DNA from: Petrosia ficiformis
Taxonomy: Eukaryota > Porifera > Demospongiae > Haplosclerida > Petrosiidae
DNA length: 64,000 nt
Reading direction: 5' to 3'
Assembly (NCBI GenBank): GCA_947044365.1
Contig: OX345637.1
Coordinates: 11,094,076 to 11,158,075 of the forward strand
This document shows positions 1-10,738 of the stretch, piece by piece. The notes under the pieces are model-generated. The model saw only the letters and a list, made by a program, of their open reading frames with translations. It did not search any database and had not been told where the DNA came from. How positions within the stretch are numbered: the first letter of the stretch is position 1; every line of letters begins with the position of its first letter. A program made the position numbers and the translations under genes.

Positions 1-255
1 AGAACAGCATATTCAAATGTATGGATTCTTCCTAAGTTACTATTGGTGATGCCTGCTACCAACGCCACTTCTGAGCGTTCATTTTCAGCTCTACGCAGGA
101 TAAAAACCTACCTCAAAACCACAATGACTCAAATGAGATTAATGGTATTGCACATTCACTCACATAAAACTGACAGTTTAAATCTTTATTCTATTGCGGA
201 TCAATTTGTTGGAAACAGAGAAGGCAGACTTAGAGTATTTGGAAAATTTGTATAA
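1..255 (+). CDS. hAT transposase, C-terminal fragment (partial, 5' end outside window)
   Basis: The frame is open from base 1 to the stop at 253-255. It contains TNATSERSFSALRRIKTYL at residues about 20-38, the conserved core of the hAT C-terminal dimerisation region, followed by the usual TMTQ-RL segment. The transposase cuts and pastes hAT elements in the nucleus. Only about 84 residues are visible, so the catalytic core cannot be judged. The position just inside a hAT terminal repeat supports the call. Whether the complete gene was functional cannot be said from this window. Confidence 0.8.
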   Translation, partial: RTAYSNVWILPKLLLVMPATNATSERSFSALRRIKTYLKTTMTQMRLMVLHIHSHKTDSLNLYSIADQFVGNREGRLRVFGKFV

Positions 256-406
256 TTATTTTTGTACAATTCTGTGTTTTGTGAACTTTAAAAAAAAATT
301 AGGGTGGGGGTGGCCGTACCACTAATAATGAGCTGGCTCCGGCTCTGCTATGCATGCCAAAAAACTGTGCACACAAGCAATTATCCAAAGGCTGGCTACG
401 CCACTG
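1..406 (+). mobile_element. hAT transposon, 3' end (cut by window edge)
   Basis: The right end of a hAT-superfamily DNA transposon. It ends with a terminal repeat reading GGCTGGCTACGCCACTG (390-406); its complement starts CAGTGGCGTAGCC, typical of hAT termini. The next 8 bases, TGAATAAC (407-414), would be the target duplication, but the left end is outside the window so this cannot be confirmed. The element carries the C-terminal part of a transposase (separate entry). Confidence 0.75.
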
Positions 407-429
407 TGAATAACATCCAGAAAACTTAA

Positions 430-802
430 TATAGCTCAATATGCACTGTTTAGTGTTCTAATAATAGCTCAATATGCACTGTTTAGTGTTCTAATAATAG
501 CTCAATATGCACTGTTTAGTGTTCTAATAATAGCTCAATATGCACTGTTTAGTGTTCTAATAATAGCTCAATATGCACTGTTTAGTGTTCTAATAATAGC
601 TCAATATGCACTGTTTAGTGTTCTAATAATAGCTCAATATGTACTGTTTATTGTTCTAATAATAGCTCAATATGCACTGTTTAGTGTTCTAATAATAGCT
701 CAATATGCACTGTTTAGTGTTCTAATAATAGCTCAATATGTACTGTTTAGTGTTCTAATAATAGCTCAATATGCACTGTTTAGTGTTCTAATAATAGCAC
801 TG
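430..802. repeat. 33-bp minisatellite, about 11 copies
   Basis: Head-to-tail copies of a 33-bp unit containing AGCTCAATATGCACTG and TTTAGTGTTCTAAT. Copies are almost identical, with a few C-to-T changes (CAATATGTACTG). The unit contains a small palindrome, CACT-GTTT-AGTG. The array lies between the hAT right end at 406 and the CACTG-type element starting at 803. There are no spacers, so it is not a CRISPR array. Confidence 0.95.
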
Positions 803-2683
803 CACTGTAAAAATGAATTGGTTATTTTAACAGACCAGTTGTTTCCTCAGTTGCATGTACATTTATAAGGAAACATGAAATAAGAAGATAATTAACATTT
901 TGTCTGGTTATAATATAGCAATAATTATATATATATAATAAAAAGGAATTGTTTGGTTATAATATAATATGGTCATGATTGTACCTACTACATGTTGTAG
1001 TAGGGTGTATATTGGTATGTACATTCCTGATGACTAGTGAATGTATATAGTGATATACTATAACTAATAATTTGAAATAAATTAAACATATTATCTCATT
1101 TTGAAGTTATCAATAACAGCCTCTTTATGTGGTAGTAGGGTATATATTGGTATGTACATTCATGATTGCATGACAAATGTTTCTAACGAGTGCCGTCTGG
1201 ACGGGACCCACACCTACGTGGCAAAGTAATACAAACTAAATCTTTTTTTTAAGATTATAATTATGTATCATTGCTCGTTTGTATGGTCACATAATAATGA
1301 AAACGTTTACTTCAGATTGTTTAGTTTGTGTATAAAACACAAAAAGTAATAAAATTGTATTGGCATGTTAGTTTTTATAATAATATTATAATAGTTTATA
1401 AACTAACATGTCAGTACTTATTACTTTATAACTGAAAGATGTTAGTATGATTATACTAGTCTCTTCCTTGTATATACTATAAGTCTTACATTTTAGTTTT
1501 ATCTCAAAGAAGAAAGTAAGATGCTCAATTAGTCTTGTGCAATGTTCTACAAAGAGAGCCTAGACAGGTCCTCAAAACTGCTGACGTTCGAGTCATGTGC
1601 ACAGCACATGACTTGAAAATTTAAAATAGGTGGAGCTTGAAAGTAATGGAGATCGACTCGATGTTGTAGCAACCACTACCCAAATTTTGTTTGCTTTTAT
1701 GTAGTGCTTTACTAGCGATAGCCATGATACAGGAGTATTTATGTTTTGATGTGTCCAGCACGTTGGAGTCACCAATGTTCATAGATACACAATATGATTA
1801 CCGTACCCTTCTGCCTACGCTTCGCGGCGAGGGTAATAATTTGAAACAAATTGTCCCATTTTGAAGTTATCAATAACAGCCTCTTTATATGGTAGTAGGG
1901 TGTATATTGGTATGTACATTCATGATTGCATGACTAGTGATAACAAGTGTTTTACTATAACTAATAATTTGAAACAAATTGTCCCTGCCTATACATATTA
2001 TCTCATTTTGAAGTTATCAATAACAGCCTCTTTATAATTATGGTACACTGTAAAAACTGATTGGTTGTTCCAACCAATTTGATGAGTTTCATCTCCTTAA
2101 TAATGCTTTTTCATATGTTCTATATGAAGTAGCCAATACTATAAATTATTTTAAATTATAAATGCAATGTTTACTTTCCGTTGTAAACATGTTTATTATG
2201 TTTCTAATGGGAAGTACAGATGTACTATTCATTAGGAACATAATAATCATGTTTATGGTGGAAATTATTATATTCCCAATGGATATTATATCTGTATATA
2301 TATATATAACTGAAGTAAAATTGTATTCTATATTATGGGATGTACTTTGTACTAGTCCATATATATCAAGATGAAAAGAAATAAATTATTACTACTTGTA
2401 ATCATTATATAGCAAGAAAAGAAATCAGCATTGGTTCATGCAGGAGGAATTGAAACTCATGTAACCAAATAAGGGTTAAAATATTTTTACAGTGTAGTAG
2501 GGTGTATTCTGGTGTATTCTGGTATGTACATTTATGATTCCTTTTTACCATATATATTATAACCAGACAAAATGTTAATTATCTTCATATTTCATGTTTC
2601 TAACTATATAATTTTTATTGGAAATATAAGTGCAACTGAGGTAACAACAGGTCTGTTAAAATAACAAATTCATTTTTACAGTG
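803..2683. mobile_element. CACTG-type (CACTA/CMC-like) non-autonomous DNA transposon
   Basis: The left end (803) starts CACTGTAAAAATGAATT and the right end (2683) is its near-perfect inverse. The inverted repeat runs about 130 bp inward on both sides, including a shared TTAACATTTTGTCTGG. Flanking bases TG (801-802 and 2684-2685) may be a 2-bp target duplication. CAC-starting termini with 2-3 bp duplications are characteristic of the CACTA/Mirage/Chapaev group. No transposase frame is visible inside. The interior has repeated GGTAGTAGGGTGTAT segments, two foldbacks (about 1361-1415 and 1570-1615) and a nested element at 2046-2494. Confidence 0.7.
2046..2494. mobile_element. Nested CACTG-type MITE with 2-bp TA duplication
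   Basis: Left end CACTGTAAAAACTGATTGG, right end TATTTTTACAGTG, 449 bp, no coding capacity. It interrupts a repeated segment that occurs uninterrupted nearby (TATGGTAGTAGGGTG at about 1889). Comparison gives a 2-bp TA duplication. It sits within the larger 803-2683 element and is therefore younger than it. Confidence 0.75.
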
Positions 2684-2734
2684 TGGTAATAATATATAGC
2701 AGTGCTAGTTTTACTATAAGGTAAATAGTCGATC

Positions 2735-3170
2735 TTCTTGAGCTCTTTGTAGATTGAGGGATGCTATATCCATACCCGATATTTGGTTATCTAGAGGCTT
2801 GAACAACTACTCTGTTGTGATTTCTTCGTTTGACTTGAAAGAGAGATGCCCCTCAGAAGTGGCCACCGATGTCTTTCAACAAGGAGAGTTAAAAAACATG
2901 GAACTAAGACGTAGTTGGGAGATTGGTTCATTTAGTACATAACCTGGACCAAAAAGGCTGAAGGATGTACAAATAAGACTGTAATTAAGTTGATAAGCTG
3001 CACCATCAAAGGAGTTGCTTACTTGAGCATTGCAGATGCTAATATATATAATGAAATTGAATTTTGAGTGTCAGGATATTTGTTAGTTATATGGAAGATC
3101 TTCTTTGATTTTCCAACTTGTGTAACAGGATTGGAAGTAGTGGCTGAAACCTAATACAAGTTTGGCTTCT
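2735..3170 (-). pseudogene. Haem peroxidase relic downstream of PxA
   Basis: Two short blocks align by eye to the peroxidase genes in the same order and strand. 2738-3010 matches PxA 4420-4730 (shared GAGCTCTTTGTAGATTGAGG and, further on, ATAAGCTGCA) with many substitutions and indels. About 3108-3165 matches PxD 30361-30415 (shared CCAACTTGTGT and AATACAAGTTTGG). The sequence between them is deleted and stop codons occur throughout. A trimmed version of the same relic lies 3' of PxD near 27930, so it predates that duplication. Confidence 0.75.
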
Positions 3171-3493
3171 CAAACTCCATCAATTGCATTAGCCACTACA
3201 ACTAGTTTGTAGTTAATTCAATTGAGCTAAGGAAATGATATCAGCAGAACTAATTAATATTACATGTATGGTTTGCATGTTGATGGTACCAGCACAGAAT
3301 CTGAGAAAATACACATGTATTCTTGTTTGTAAGAAGCCAACAAAATGTGTTATGCATATTTAGTACTGTATACAGTACATTTGAACATAATAGTGTTTCA
3401 CCATCCATTACTATAACAAATGATTTTTTTCTACAGCAAATCACCAAAATTCTACAAACTAAACTAAAGAAAAAAGCCTGAAAACATGATGCT
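3171..3493. other. 3' flank of PxA, homologous to the 3' flank of PxD/PxE
   Basis: No gene seen. Sequence around 3240-3310 (AGAACTAATTAATATTACAT, then GGTACCAGCACAGAATCTGA) matches 28025-28115 and 49020-49105 downstream of PxD and PxE. The downstream flank was therefore duplicated together with the genes. Confidence 0.7.
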
Positions 3494-3498
3494 TTAAT
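3493..3498 (-). terminator. Candidate poly(A) signal ATTAAA overlapping the PxA stop codon
   Basis: The last codons read AAT TAA A, so the stop lies inside ATTAAA, a common variant polyadenylation signal. The same overlap is present in PxB (7771-7776) and PxC (21092-21097). In PxD and PxE the bases after the stop have changed and the exact hexamer is lost. Function is inferred; if used, the 3' UTR would be only tens of bases long. Confidence 0.4.
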
Positions 3499-6338
3499 TA
3501 ATAAACTTGTTCATCTTAATGAACAGACTAGGAGGTGCTGTAGTCATTGAGTCAGGACTGTTGACAGTCTCTGATGGTTGGGCATCTCCCTTATCTTCTA
3601 TAGTCACCCTGTCTTTCAGTTTTGCATCTTCTGAGCAGGTCCAGATAATGCTTGCAGTCTTAGCTGCTTTACACTTGTCCAGAGAATCATAGAGATCATC
3701 TTTAGTGACCTTGGAACTGAAGAACGAGGCAGATTCATCTTGAACTTTCTCATGGGAGATGGTAGAGGTGAATTTACAAGAGTTCAAATCTCTTAGATTT
3801 GGGAAAACATATGCGGCAACACGTGCAGAGTCAGTTGGACTAGGCACAGGTAAACAGCTCTCAGATCTTGTATTGGTATAAACTCTTGAAGGAGATTTAC
3901 CATCACGACGTACAGCTACACTCACAATTTTACCAGGTTTAAGTATACTGTTTGGAGCAGACACCTTGATGTAGGAAGTTTCCACTTTCCAAGGAGTCGG
4001 ATCAAATGCTGGGATTTGAGAGTCAGAGCAAGGAACACGAACTTGGTTGCCTAAGAAAGCATCAGGTTGTATGGTAGTAATATCATCACCATTATCACAA
4101 ATTATACGAGATAGTGTAGTTGCTTCAATCTGATTTCTTTGGTCTGTAGTGAAGGTATTTGGATTTTCATAGTAGAACCTGTCACCATCACGAAGATTCT
4201 TAAATGTCAGTGCACATAAGCAGGCAAATGTAGGACCAATTAGAGCATCTGGTAGATGATCCTCAGCCAGACCACCAATGAACAGGTCTAAAGAATCAAC
4301 ACTTCCATAAACTCTCATTATGTTATTAACTGTTGATGGATTAGAGAATTGAGCTTCCGGCAAAAATGGGAAACGCTGCTTACAATAGTTTTTCCAATTA
4401 TTATAAGGTAATATTCCATGTTCTCGAGCTCTTTGTAGATTGAGGGATGCTAAATCCATGCCAGACTGGTCACCAGTTGGAGGCTTGAAAAGCTCAGTTG
4501 TGATAACATAGTTAAGATACTCATCCAATTTCAGAGAATCACTCGTTATCATACCTCTTAGCAGTGGATCTGTACCTCCACTCTCTTTTAACTGAGGAGG
4601 ATTAAAAAACATCTCAACAAGATTCAGAGGTTCCATAACAGCCATATAATCTGGACCAAGGCGAGTAAAGCTTGGACGAATAAGACTATGTCCAAATCGA
4701 TAAGCTGCAGCATCGAAGTCGTTAGTTATCTGTGCATTGAGGCTTTCGTCATAAGACTCACACTTTCCAATCAACAGGTCAAAATAGGTTTGAGTGAAGA
4801 GTTTTGGAAGATAATCTTTGTAGACAATTTTCTGTATCATAGAGCCAACAATTTTTCGAGTTTCTTGATATAGGGTCTCATCGTCCCAATCTGGATTCAT
4901 GTTCTGAAGCAGAGGTGCTATACGATTGTGTTCTCTCAACCAGATTATGTGTATAATAGTGAGTGCAACCTGATCATTGCAACGAACATCACCACACAAG
5001 AAGCAAGGTTCGTTGAACAAGCATTGGACATAATCACACGAATCACCTTCACAATCGTCATCATAAGGCAGAATTTCTTTTGTTCCTAGGAAAAGAGGAG
5101 GACTGGATTTTAGTAGACCATTCTGAAATGTTCGCAGACGATTGGCAATTGTTCTGGTTGAGCCATACACAGGTGAACCGTCAATATACGAAGTAACGTC
5201 GTTCAGCTGCTGACGAGGTGGCATCTGGCCAGAATCATCATAGACACATTCAGATGCAGTTCTACGCAATGGCAAACAATGGGCATTTTGAAGTGTACCA
5301 TATCCAAAATATGTGTCATCACCAGAAACACGAATTGGGTTACAAACATCAGTAAAGTCACACCCTGTACAGGCTGGTGCTGCATCCTCGCTGATGTCAG
5401 GGCCTATGTTAAGATCATGATCTAAAAACTGTGCAAATTGCATTAGCATATGAGTATAAGGATAATTGCTGGGCTCCTTGTCAAGTATAATTTGCCAACT
5501 TGTGTATCGAGAGCTTGGAAGAGGCGGCTGAAAATTTACACACGTTGGAGATTCTGGGGTTATCTGATCACAACCATCTTCACTTTTGCAGTATTCAGTC
5601 TCACTAGATGTGCAGTTTACGATAGCTTGTGAGTAGCCTCGAGGTACACTAACTCCATCTTCATAATCAGGAGGAAGAATGCGCCGAAAAGGAGTAGTAG
5701 TAGCACCATATGTTGGGTTTTTCAAGTTGTTACAGACTCCATCACTTGTACGATAATTGTAAAGATTCAACTCTTTGGAGCAATCACGTGGTGGGGTAGC
5801 ATCAAGACATCCTGTCATATCATATAGGTGTTCAAGTTCATCACTGGTAAGAATATTTCCCGGACGACGATATAAATAATCCACTTGCACATCTGCATCA
5901 GGTTTTTTATGCCCCTGTAGCTCAAGGAGTTTCCTCTCTGCTATATAAACCATGTCTTCAAATTGTAGACGAGCTTTTGCTTTCAGAATAGCTCTAGGTG
6001 AAGGATGCCGAAATTTCTTTGCAAGGTCAAAAGCATTAGGAAGTCTTCCAGCTTTTTCAGCAACTTGTTCTGCTGCTATAGCTTCTTTTGCTTGAATATT
6101 TTCCAGAGCCTCAGCTATAGCATCTTTAATAATAGCTTTGCGTTCTAATAGAATTAAAGTGGAACAGACAGTTATTAAAAATTACAAAGAAATAAGAATA
6201 CTATAAGTTGTGAAACATAGCTACTAGCTACATATACAATGCAATCATATATACTTAGATACCTTTAGGTGTTGCAAAATCTGATGCAAGAATTGCAGTA
6301 GTTACCAGAAAAAGCAGAAAACATGTTATACCCTGCAT
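3494..6338 (-). CDS. PxA: secreted animal haem peroxidase, 908 aa, two exons
   Basis: Exon 1 is 6338-6263 and exon 2 is 6144-3494; the intron (6262-6145) starts GTATCT and ends ATTAG, phase 1. Residues 1-19 (MQGITCFLLFLVTTAILAS) form a signal peptide, so the start is well supported and the enzyme is probably secreted. A charged, Ala-rich pro-region follows. The peroxidase domain (about 155-725) has the distal DHD at 267-269, the calcium loop TSYIDGS at 343-349, the catalytic Arg at 413 in GDVRCNDQ, and the proximal His at 511 in RFGHSLIRP. In mammalian myeloperoxidase the position of Asp416 is the haem-linking Glu242. A tail of about 165 residues follows that I do not recognise. The family oxidises halides or organic substrates with hydrogen peroxide; the substrate here is unknown. 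Unique feature: an extra SD dipeptide (PCSDSQIPAF). Confidence 0.93.
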
Positions 6339-6399
6339 GTTGCAAGTGTAAAAGAAACTAGCCAGTAGCTGCTCTCTGGACTATATTTTGCAATAAACA

Positions 6400-6448
6400 G
6401 TTTATATATCTTCTGAGAGCAGGAAACTGAGGTCATGGTTTTGTCATG
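6400..6448 (-). promoter_or_regulatory. PxA core promoter: TATA box plus conserved upstream block
   Basis: On the minus strand ATATATAAAC (6409-6400) lies about 62 bases before the ATG. Directly upstream is a block (6411-6448) reading CATGACAAAACCATGACCT and then CAGTTTCCTGCTCTCAGAA. The same arrangement is found in front of PxB and PxC and, in altered form, PxD and PxE. Conservation with position is the evidence; the bound factors are unknown. Confidence 0.65.
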
Positions 6449-6588
6449 TAATCAAATTAACCTGCACATGTGTTATGTCAGATATAAATATAACATTATT
6501 TCATGACTGAAGTAACACCATCAGATAAAATATGTTCCCATGCTTTAATGATTCAAGTCTACATATCATGACTAACAATACATGGTCT

Positions 6589-7197
6589 TTAAGGTTGTAG
6601 TCTTTTCCGTGGGCGGATGCTACTCCAATCAGTTTCTATTCTTGCAAGCTTCTTGCTGCATACAATCTGGATCTATTCTGTATTTTTTGGAAGCCACACC
6701 CACCCGGGGGTATAATTATTGGGCCTAAATGTTTTGACTGATAGTTTATTTTCAGAAACAAACTTCGGGTGGTGGAGGGGGCGGTAGGCGGGAAACCCTG
6801 GCAGGGTAACTGTAGTTGCTCTCTGAGAAAGATCGGAGTTTGATAGTGCCTAGAAAGGTAGATTTTATGGTTTCAGTGAAAAGCTACAGAATTCAGCTTT
6901 CTTCAGCCACTTGTAACTATAAAAGTAAAATGAATTTCCAGAAAACGGCTCTATTTGTTTTCTCTAAATGCATTGTACTTGGTGCACGCCATGATTGGTG
7001 GGCGTGGCTTTCTCCGTTTTGTACTTATTAAGATGGCAAAAATGGACATTTATATATGTTTTATCAATTCCAGGACCCTATAAAGGTGATTAGAAGATAT
7101 GAAGGTTGCCATTACACCAGGTTAGAGTCATATTATATAATATTCTATTTTGAAACTGATTGGAGTCGCATCCGCCCACTCCCTAGTACCACCTTAA
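6589..7197. mobile_element. TTAA-flanked MITE, copy 1
   Basis: About 605 bp, flanked by TTAA on both sides. Inverted ends contain AAGGT(T/G)GTA followed after a few bases by GGGCGGATGC and ACTCCAATCAGT. Three more copies are at 14386-15007, 54935-55601 and 57312-57921. The TTAA duplication suggests mobilisation by a TTAA-specific transposase such as piggyBac or Kolobok, but the ends alone do not decide. Short frames inside it are not genes. It lies about 250 bp upstream of the PxA ATG. Confidence 0.8.
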
Positions 7198-7771
7198 ACC
7201 CACCTACAGAATTTACTACATGTATAATTATACTGGTACTATATTTACCATTTTTGATAAGGTGTTATGAGTTAAATAAACTATAATTTTGTACACAGTA
7301 TTTGTGCCATTATAAAACAAGATATATAGAGAAAAATTATCCTTTGTGGTGTCCAGCATTCTAATCATGGCTGACTTTATCATGCCTGAAACACAACAGC
7401 TCATTAATTAATTATTATAGTTATTATTTTGATTATCTACTCTCCAAGGACCTTGTAAAACCTTAGGAATATATTTCAGGCAAAATAGCTAGCTATTAAT
7501 TCCAGTTTCTACGAAGCTACAAGCAGCTTTCTTTCTGCTGGTCTGTAGAGCTCGAGCGACGAGCGTTCTTTTTTCAATATTTGTTACTCTGTTACCTCCA
7601 AGTTCCCCAGGACCCTGTTCTGGAGATAAATAATTATGGAGTTATAAATAAGAGATAAGATCCATCATCGGAAAAAGAGCTAAGATAATTGATTATTTCT
7701 ACAGCAATCAGCAAAACAGCAAAATTGTACAAACTAAACAAACTAAAGAAAAAAGCCTAAAACATGATGTT
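7198..7771. repeat. PxA/PxB intergenic segment, partly a copy of the far upstream flank of PxB
   Basis: No gene seen. 7318-7545 matches 12245-12500 in direct orientation (shared TTTGTGGTGTCCAGCATTC and TGGCTGACTTTATCATGCCT). This marks the outer edge of the tandem unit holding one peroxidase gene plus its upstream flank, repeated as PxA and PxB. Confidence 0.75.
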
Positions 7772-10627
7772 TTAATTAATAAACTTGTTCATCCTGATGT
7801 GAAGACTAGGAGGAGCTGTAGTCATTGAGTCAGGACTGTTGAGAGTTTCTGATGGTTGGGCATCTCCCTTGTCTTCTATAGTCACCCTGTCTTTCAGTTT
7901 TGCATCTTCTGAGCAGGTCCAGATAATGCTTGCAGTCTTAGCTGCTTTACACTTGTCCAGCGAATCATAGAGATCATCTTTAGTGACCTTGGAACTGAAG
8001 AATGAGGCAGATTCATCTTGAACTTTCTCATGGGAGATCGTAGAGGTGAATGTACAAGAGTTCAAATCTCTTAGATTTGGGAACACATATGCGGCAACAC
8101 GTGCAGAGTCAGTTGCACTAGGCACAGGTAAACAGCTCTCAGACCTTATATTGGTATAAACTCTTGAAGAAGATTCACCATCACGACGTACAGCTACACT
8201 CACCATTTTACCAGGTTTAAGTATACTTTTTGGAGCAGACACCTTGATGTAGGAAGTTTCCACTTTCCAAGGACTTAAATCAAATGCTGGGATTTGAGAG
8301 CAAGGAACACGAACTTGGTTGCCTAAGAAAGCATCAGGTTGTATTGTATTAATATTGTCACCATTATCACAAATTACACGGGATAGTGTAGTTGCTTCAA
8401 TCTGATTTCTTTGGTCTGTAGTGAAGGTATTTGGGCTTTCATAGTAGAACCTGTCGCCATCACGAAGATTCTTAAATGTCAGTGCACATAAGCAGGCAAA
8501 TGTAGGACCAATTAGAGCATCTGGTAGATGATCCTCAGCCAGACCACCAATGAACAGGTCTAAAGAATCAACACTTCCATAAACTCTCATTATGTTATTA
8601 ACTGTTGATGGATTAGAGAATTGAGCTTTTGGCAAAAATGGGAAACGCTGCTTACAATAGTTTTTCCAATTATTATAAGGTAATATTCCATGTTCTCGAG
8701 CTCTTTGTAGATTGAGGGATGCTAAATCCATGCCAGACTGGTCACCAGTTGGAGGCTTGAAAAGCTCAGTTGTGATAACATAGTTAAGATACTCATCCAA
8801 TTTCAGAGAATCACTCGTTATCATACCTCTTAGCAGTGGATCTGTACCTCCACTTTCTTTCAACTGAGGAGGATTAAAAAACATCTCAACAAGATTCAGA
8901 GGTTCCATAACAGGCATATAATCTGGACCAAGGCGAGTAAAGCTTGGACGAATAAGACTATGTCCAAATCGATAAGCTGCGGTATCGAAGTCGTTAGTTA
9001 TCTGTGCATTGAGGCTTTCGTCATAAGACTCATACTTTCCAATCAACAGGTCAAAATAGGTTTGAGTGAAGAGTTTTGGAAGATAATCTTTGTAGACAAT
9101 TTTCTGTATCATAGAGCCAACAATTTTTCGAGTTTCTTGATATAGGGTCTCATCGTCCCAATCAGGATTCATGTTCTGAAGCTGAGGTGCTATACGATTA
9201 TGCTCTCTCAACCAGATTATGTGTATAATAGTGAGTGCAACCTGTTCATTGCAACGTCTATCACCACACAAGAAATCACATTCATCTCCTTCACAATTGT
9301 CATCATAAGGCAGGATTTCTTTTGTTCCTGGTAAAAGAGGAGGACTGGATTTTAGTAGACCATTCTGAAATGTTCGCAGACGATTGGCAATTGTTCTGGT
9401 TGAGCCATACACAGGTGAACCATCAATATACGAAGTAATGTCATTCAGCTGCTGACGAGGTAGCATCTGGCCAGAATCATCATAGACACATTCAGATGCA
9501 GTTCTACGCAATGGCAAACAGTCAGCATTTTGAAGTGTACCATATCCAAAATATGCGTCGTCACCAGAAACACGAATTGGGTTACAAACATCAGTAAAGT
9601 CACACCCTGTACAGGCTGGTGCTGCATCCTCGCTGATGTCAGGGCCTAGGTTAAGATCATGATCTAAAAACTGTGCAAATTGCATTAGCATATGAGTATA
9701 AGGATAATTGCTGGGCTCCTCGTCAAGTATAATTTGCCAACTTGTGTATCGAGAGCTTGGAAGAGGCGGCTGAAAATTTACACACGTTGGAGATTCTGTG
9801 GTTGTCTGATCACAACCATCTTCACTTGTGCAGTATTCAGTCTCACTAGATGTGCAGTTTACGATAGCTTGTGAGTAGCCTCGAGGTACACTAACTCCGT
9901 CTTCATAATCAGGAGGAAGAATGCGTCGAAAAGGAGTAGTAGCAGCCCCGTATGTTGGGTTTTTCAAGTTGTTACAGACTCCATCACTTGTACGATAATT
10001 GTAAAGATTCAACTCTTTGGAGCAATCACGTGGTGGGGTAGCATCAAGACATCCTGTCATATCATAAAGGTGTTCAAGTTCATCACTGGTAAGAATATTT
10101 CCCGTACGACGATATAAATAATCCACTTGCACATCTGCATCAGGTTTTTTATGCCCCTGTAGCTCAAGGAGTTTCCTCTCTGCTATACGAACCATGTCCT
10201 CAAATTGTAGACGAGCTTTTGCTTTCAGAATAGCTCTAGGTGAAGGACGCCGAAATTTCTTTGCAAGGTCAAAAGCAGTGGGAAGTCTTCTGTCTTTTTC
10301 AGCAACTTGTTCTGCTGCTATAGCTACTTTTGCTTGAGTATTTTCCTGAGCCTCAGCTATAGCATCTTTAATAATATCTTTGCGTTCTAATAGAATTAGA
10401 GTGGAACAGACAGTTATTAAAAATTACAAAGAAATAAGAATAGTATAAGTACCTAAACATAGCTACTACCGTATACATTTTATCATAGACACATTAGCTT
10501 GCTTGCACAAACACATTGACATATACAATGCAATCATATATACTTAGATACCTTTAGGTGTTGCAAAATCTGATGCAAGAATTGCAGTAGTTACCAGAAG
10601 AAGCAGAAAACATGTTATACCCTGCAT
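7772..10627 (-). CDS. PxB: secreted animal haem peroxidase, 896 aa, two exons
   Basis: Exon 1 is 10627-10552, exon 2 is 10386-7772, intron 165 bp, in the same place and phase as PxA. Signal peptide MQGITCFLLLLVTTAILAS, then the pro-region. Distal DHD at 267-269, calcium loop TSYIDGS at 343-349, catalytic Arg403 in GDRRCNEQ, proximal His501. Two features set it apart. It keeps Glu (406) at the haem-linking position, where the other four genes have Asp. It also lacks a 10-residue Cys-containing loop just before this motif (CEGDECDFLCGD instead of CEGDSCDY...CFLCGD). Otherwise it is closest to PxA; both have the FACLCALTF segment where PxC-E have FACLFALTF. Its tail (LHIRMNKFIN) resembles PxC rather than PxA. 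The substrate cannot be told from sequence. Confidence 0.93.
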
Positions 10628-10688
10628 GTTGCAAGTGTAAAAGAAACTAGCTAGTAGCTGCTCTCTGGACTATATTTTGCAATAAACA

Positions 10689-10738
10689 GTTTATATGTTT
10701 TCTGAGAGCAGGAAACTCAGGTCGTGGTTTTGTCATGT
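10689..10738 (-). promoter_or_regulatory. PxB core promoter
   Basis: A TATA-like ACATATAAAC (10698-10689) lies 62 bases before the ATG, one base different from the other copies. It is preceded by the conserved block (10699-10738) with CATGACAAAACCACGACCT and GAGTTTCCTGCTCTCAGAA. The arrangement and spacing match PxA. Confidence 0.6.

Noticed and set aside
430..802. CRISPR-like regular array
   Set aside because: Units are directly adjacent and near-identical with no variable spacers, and the context is eukaryotic. The same applies to 42010-42470.
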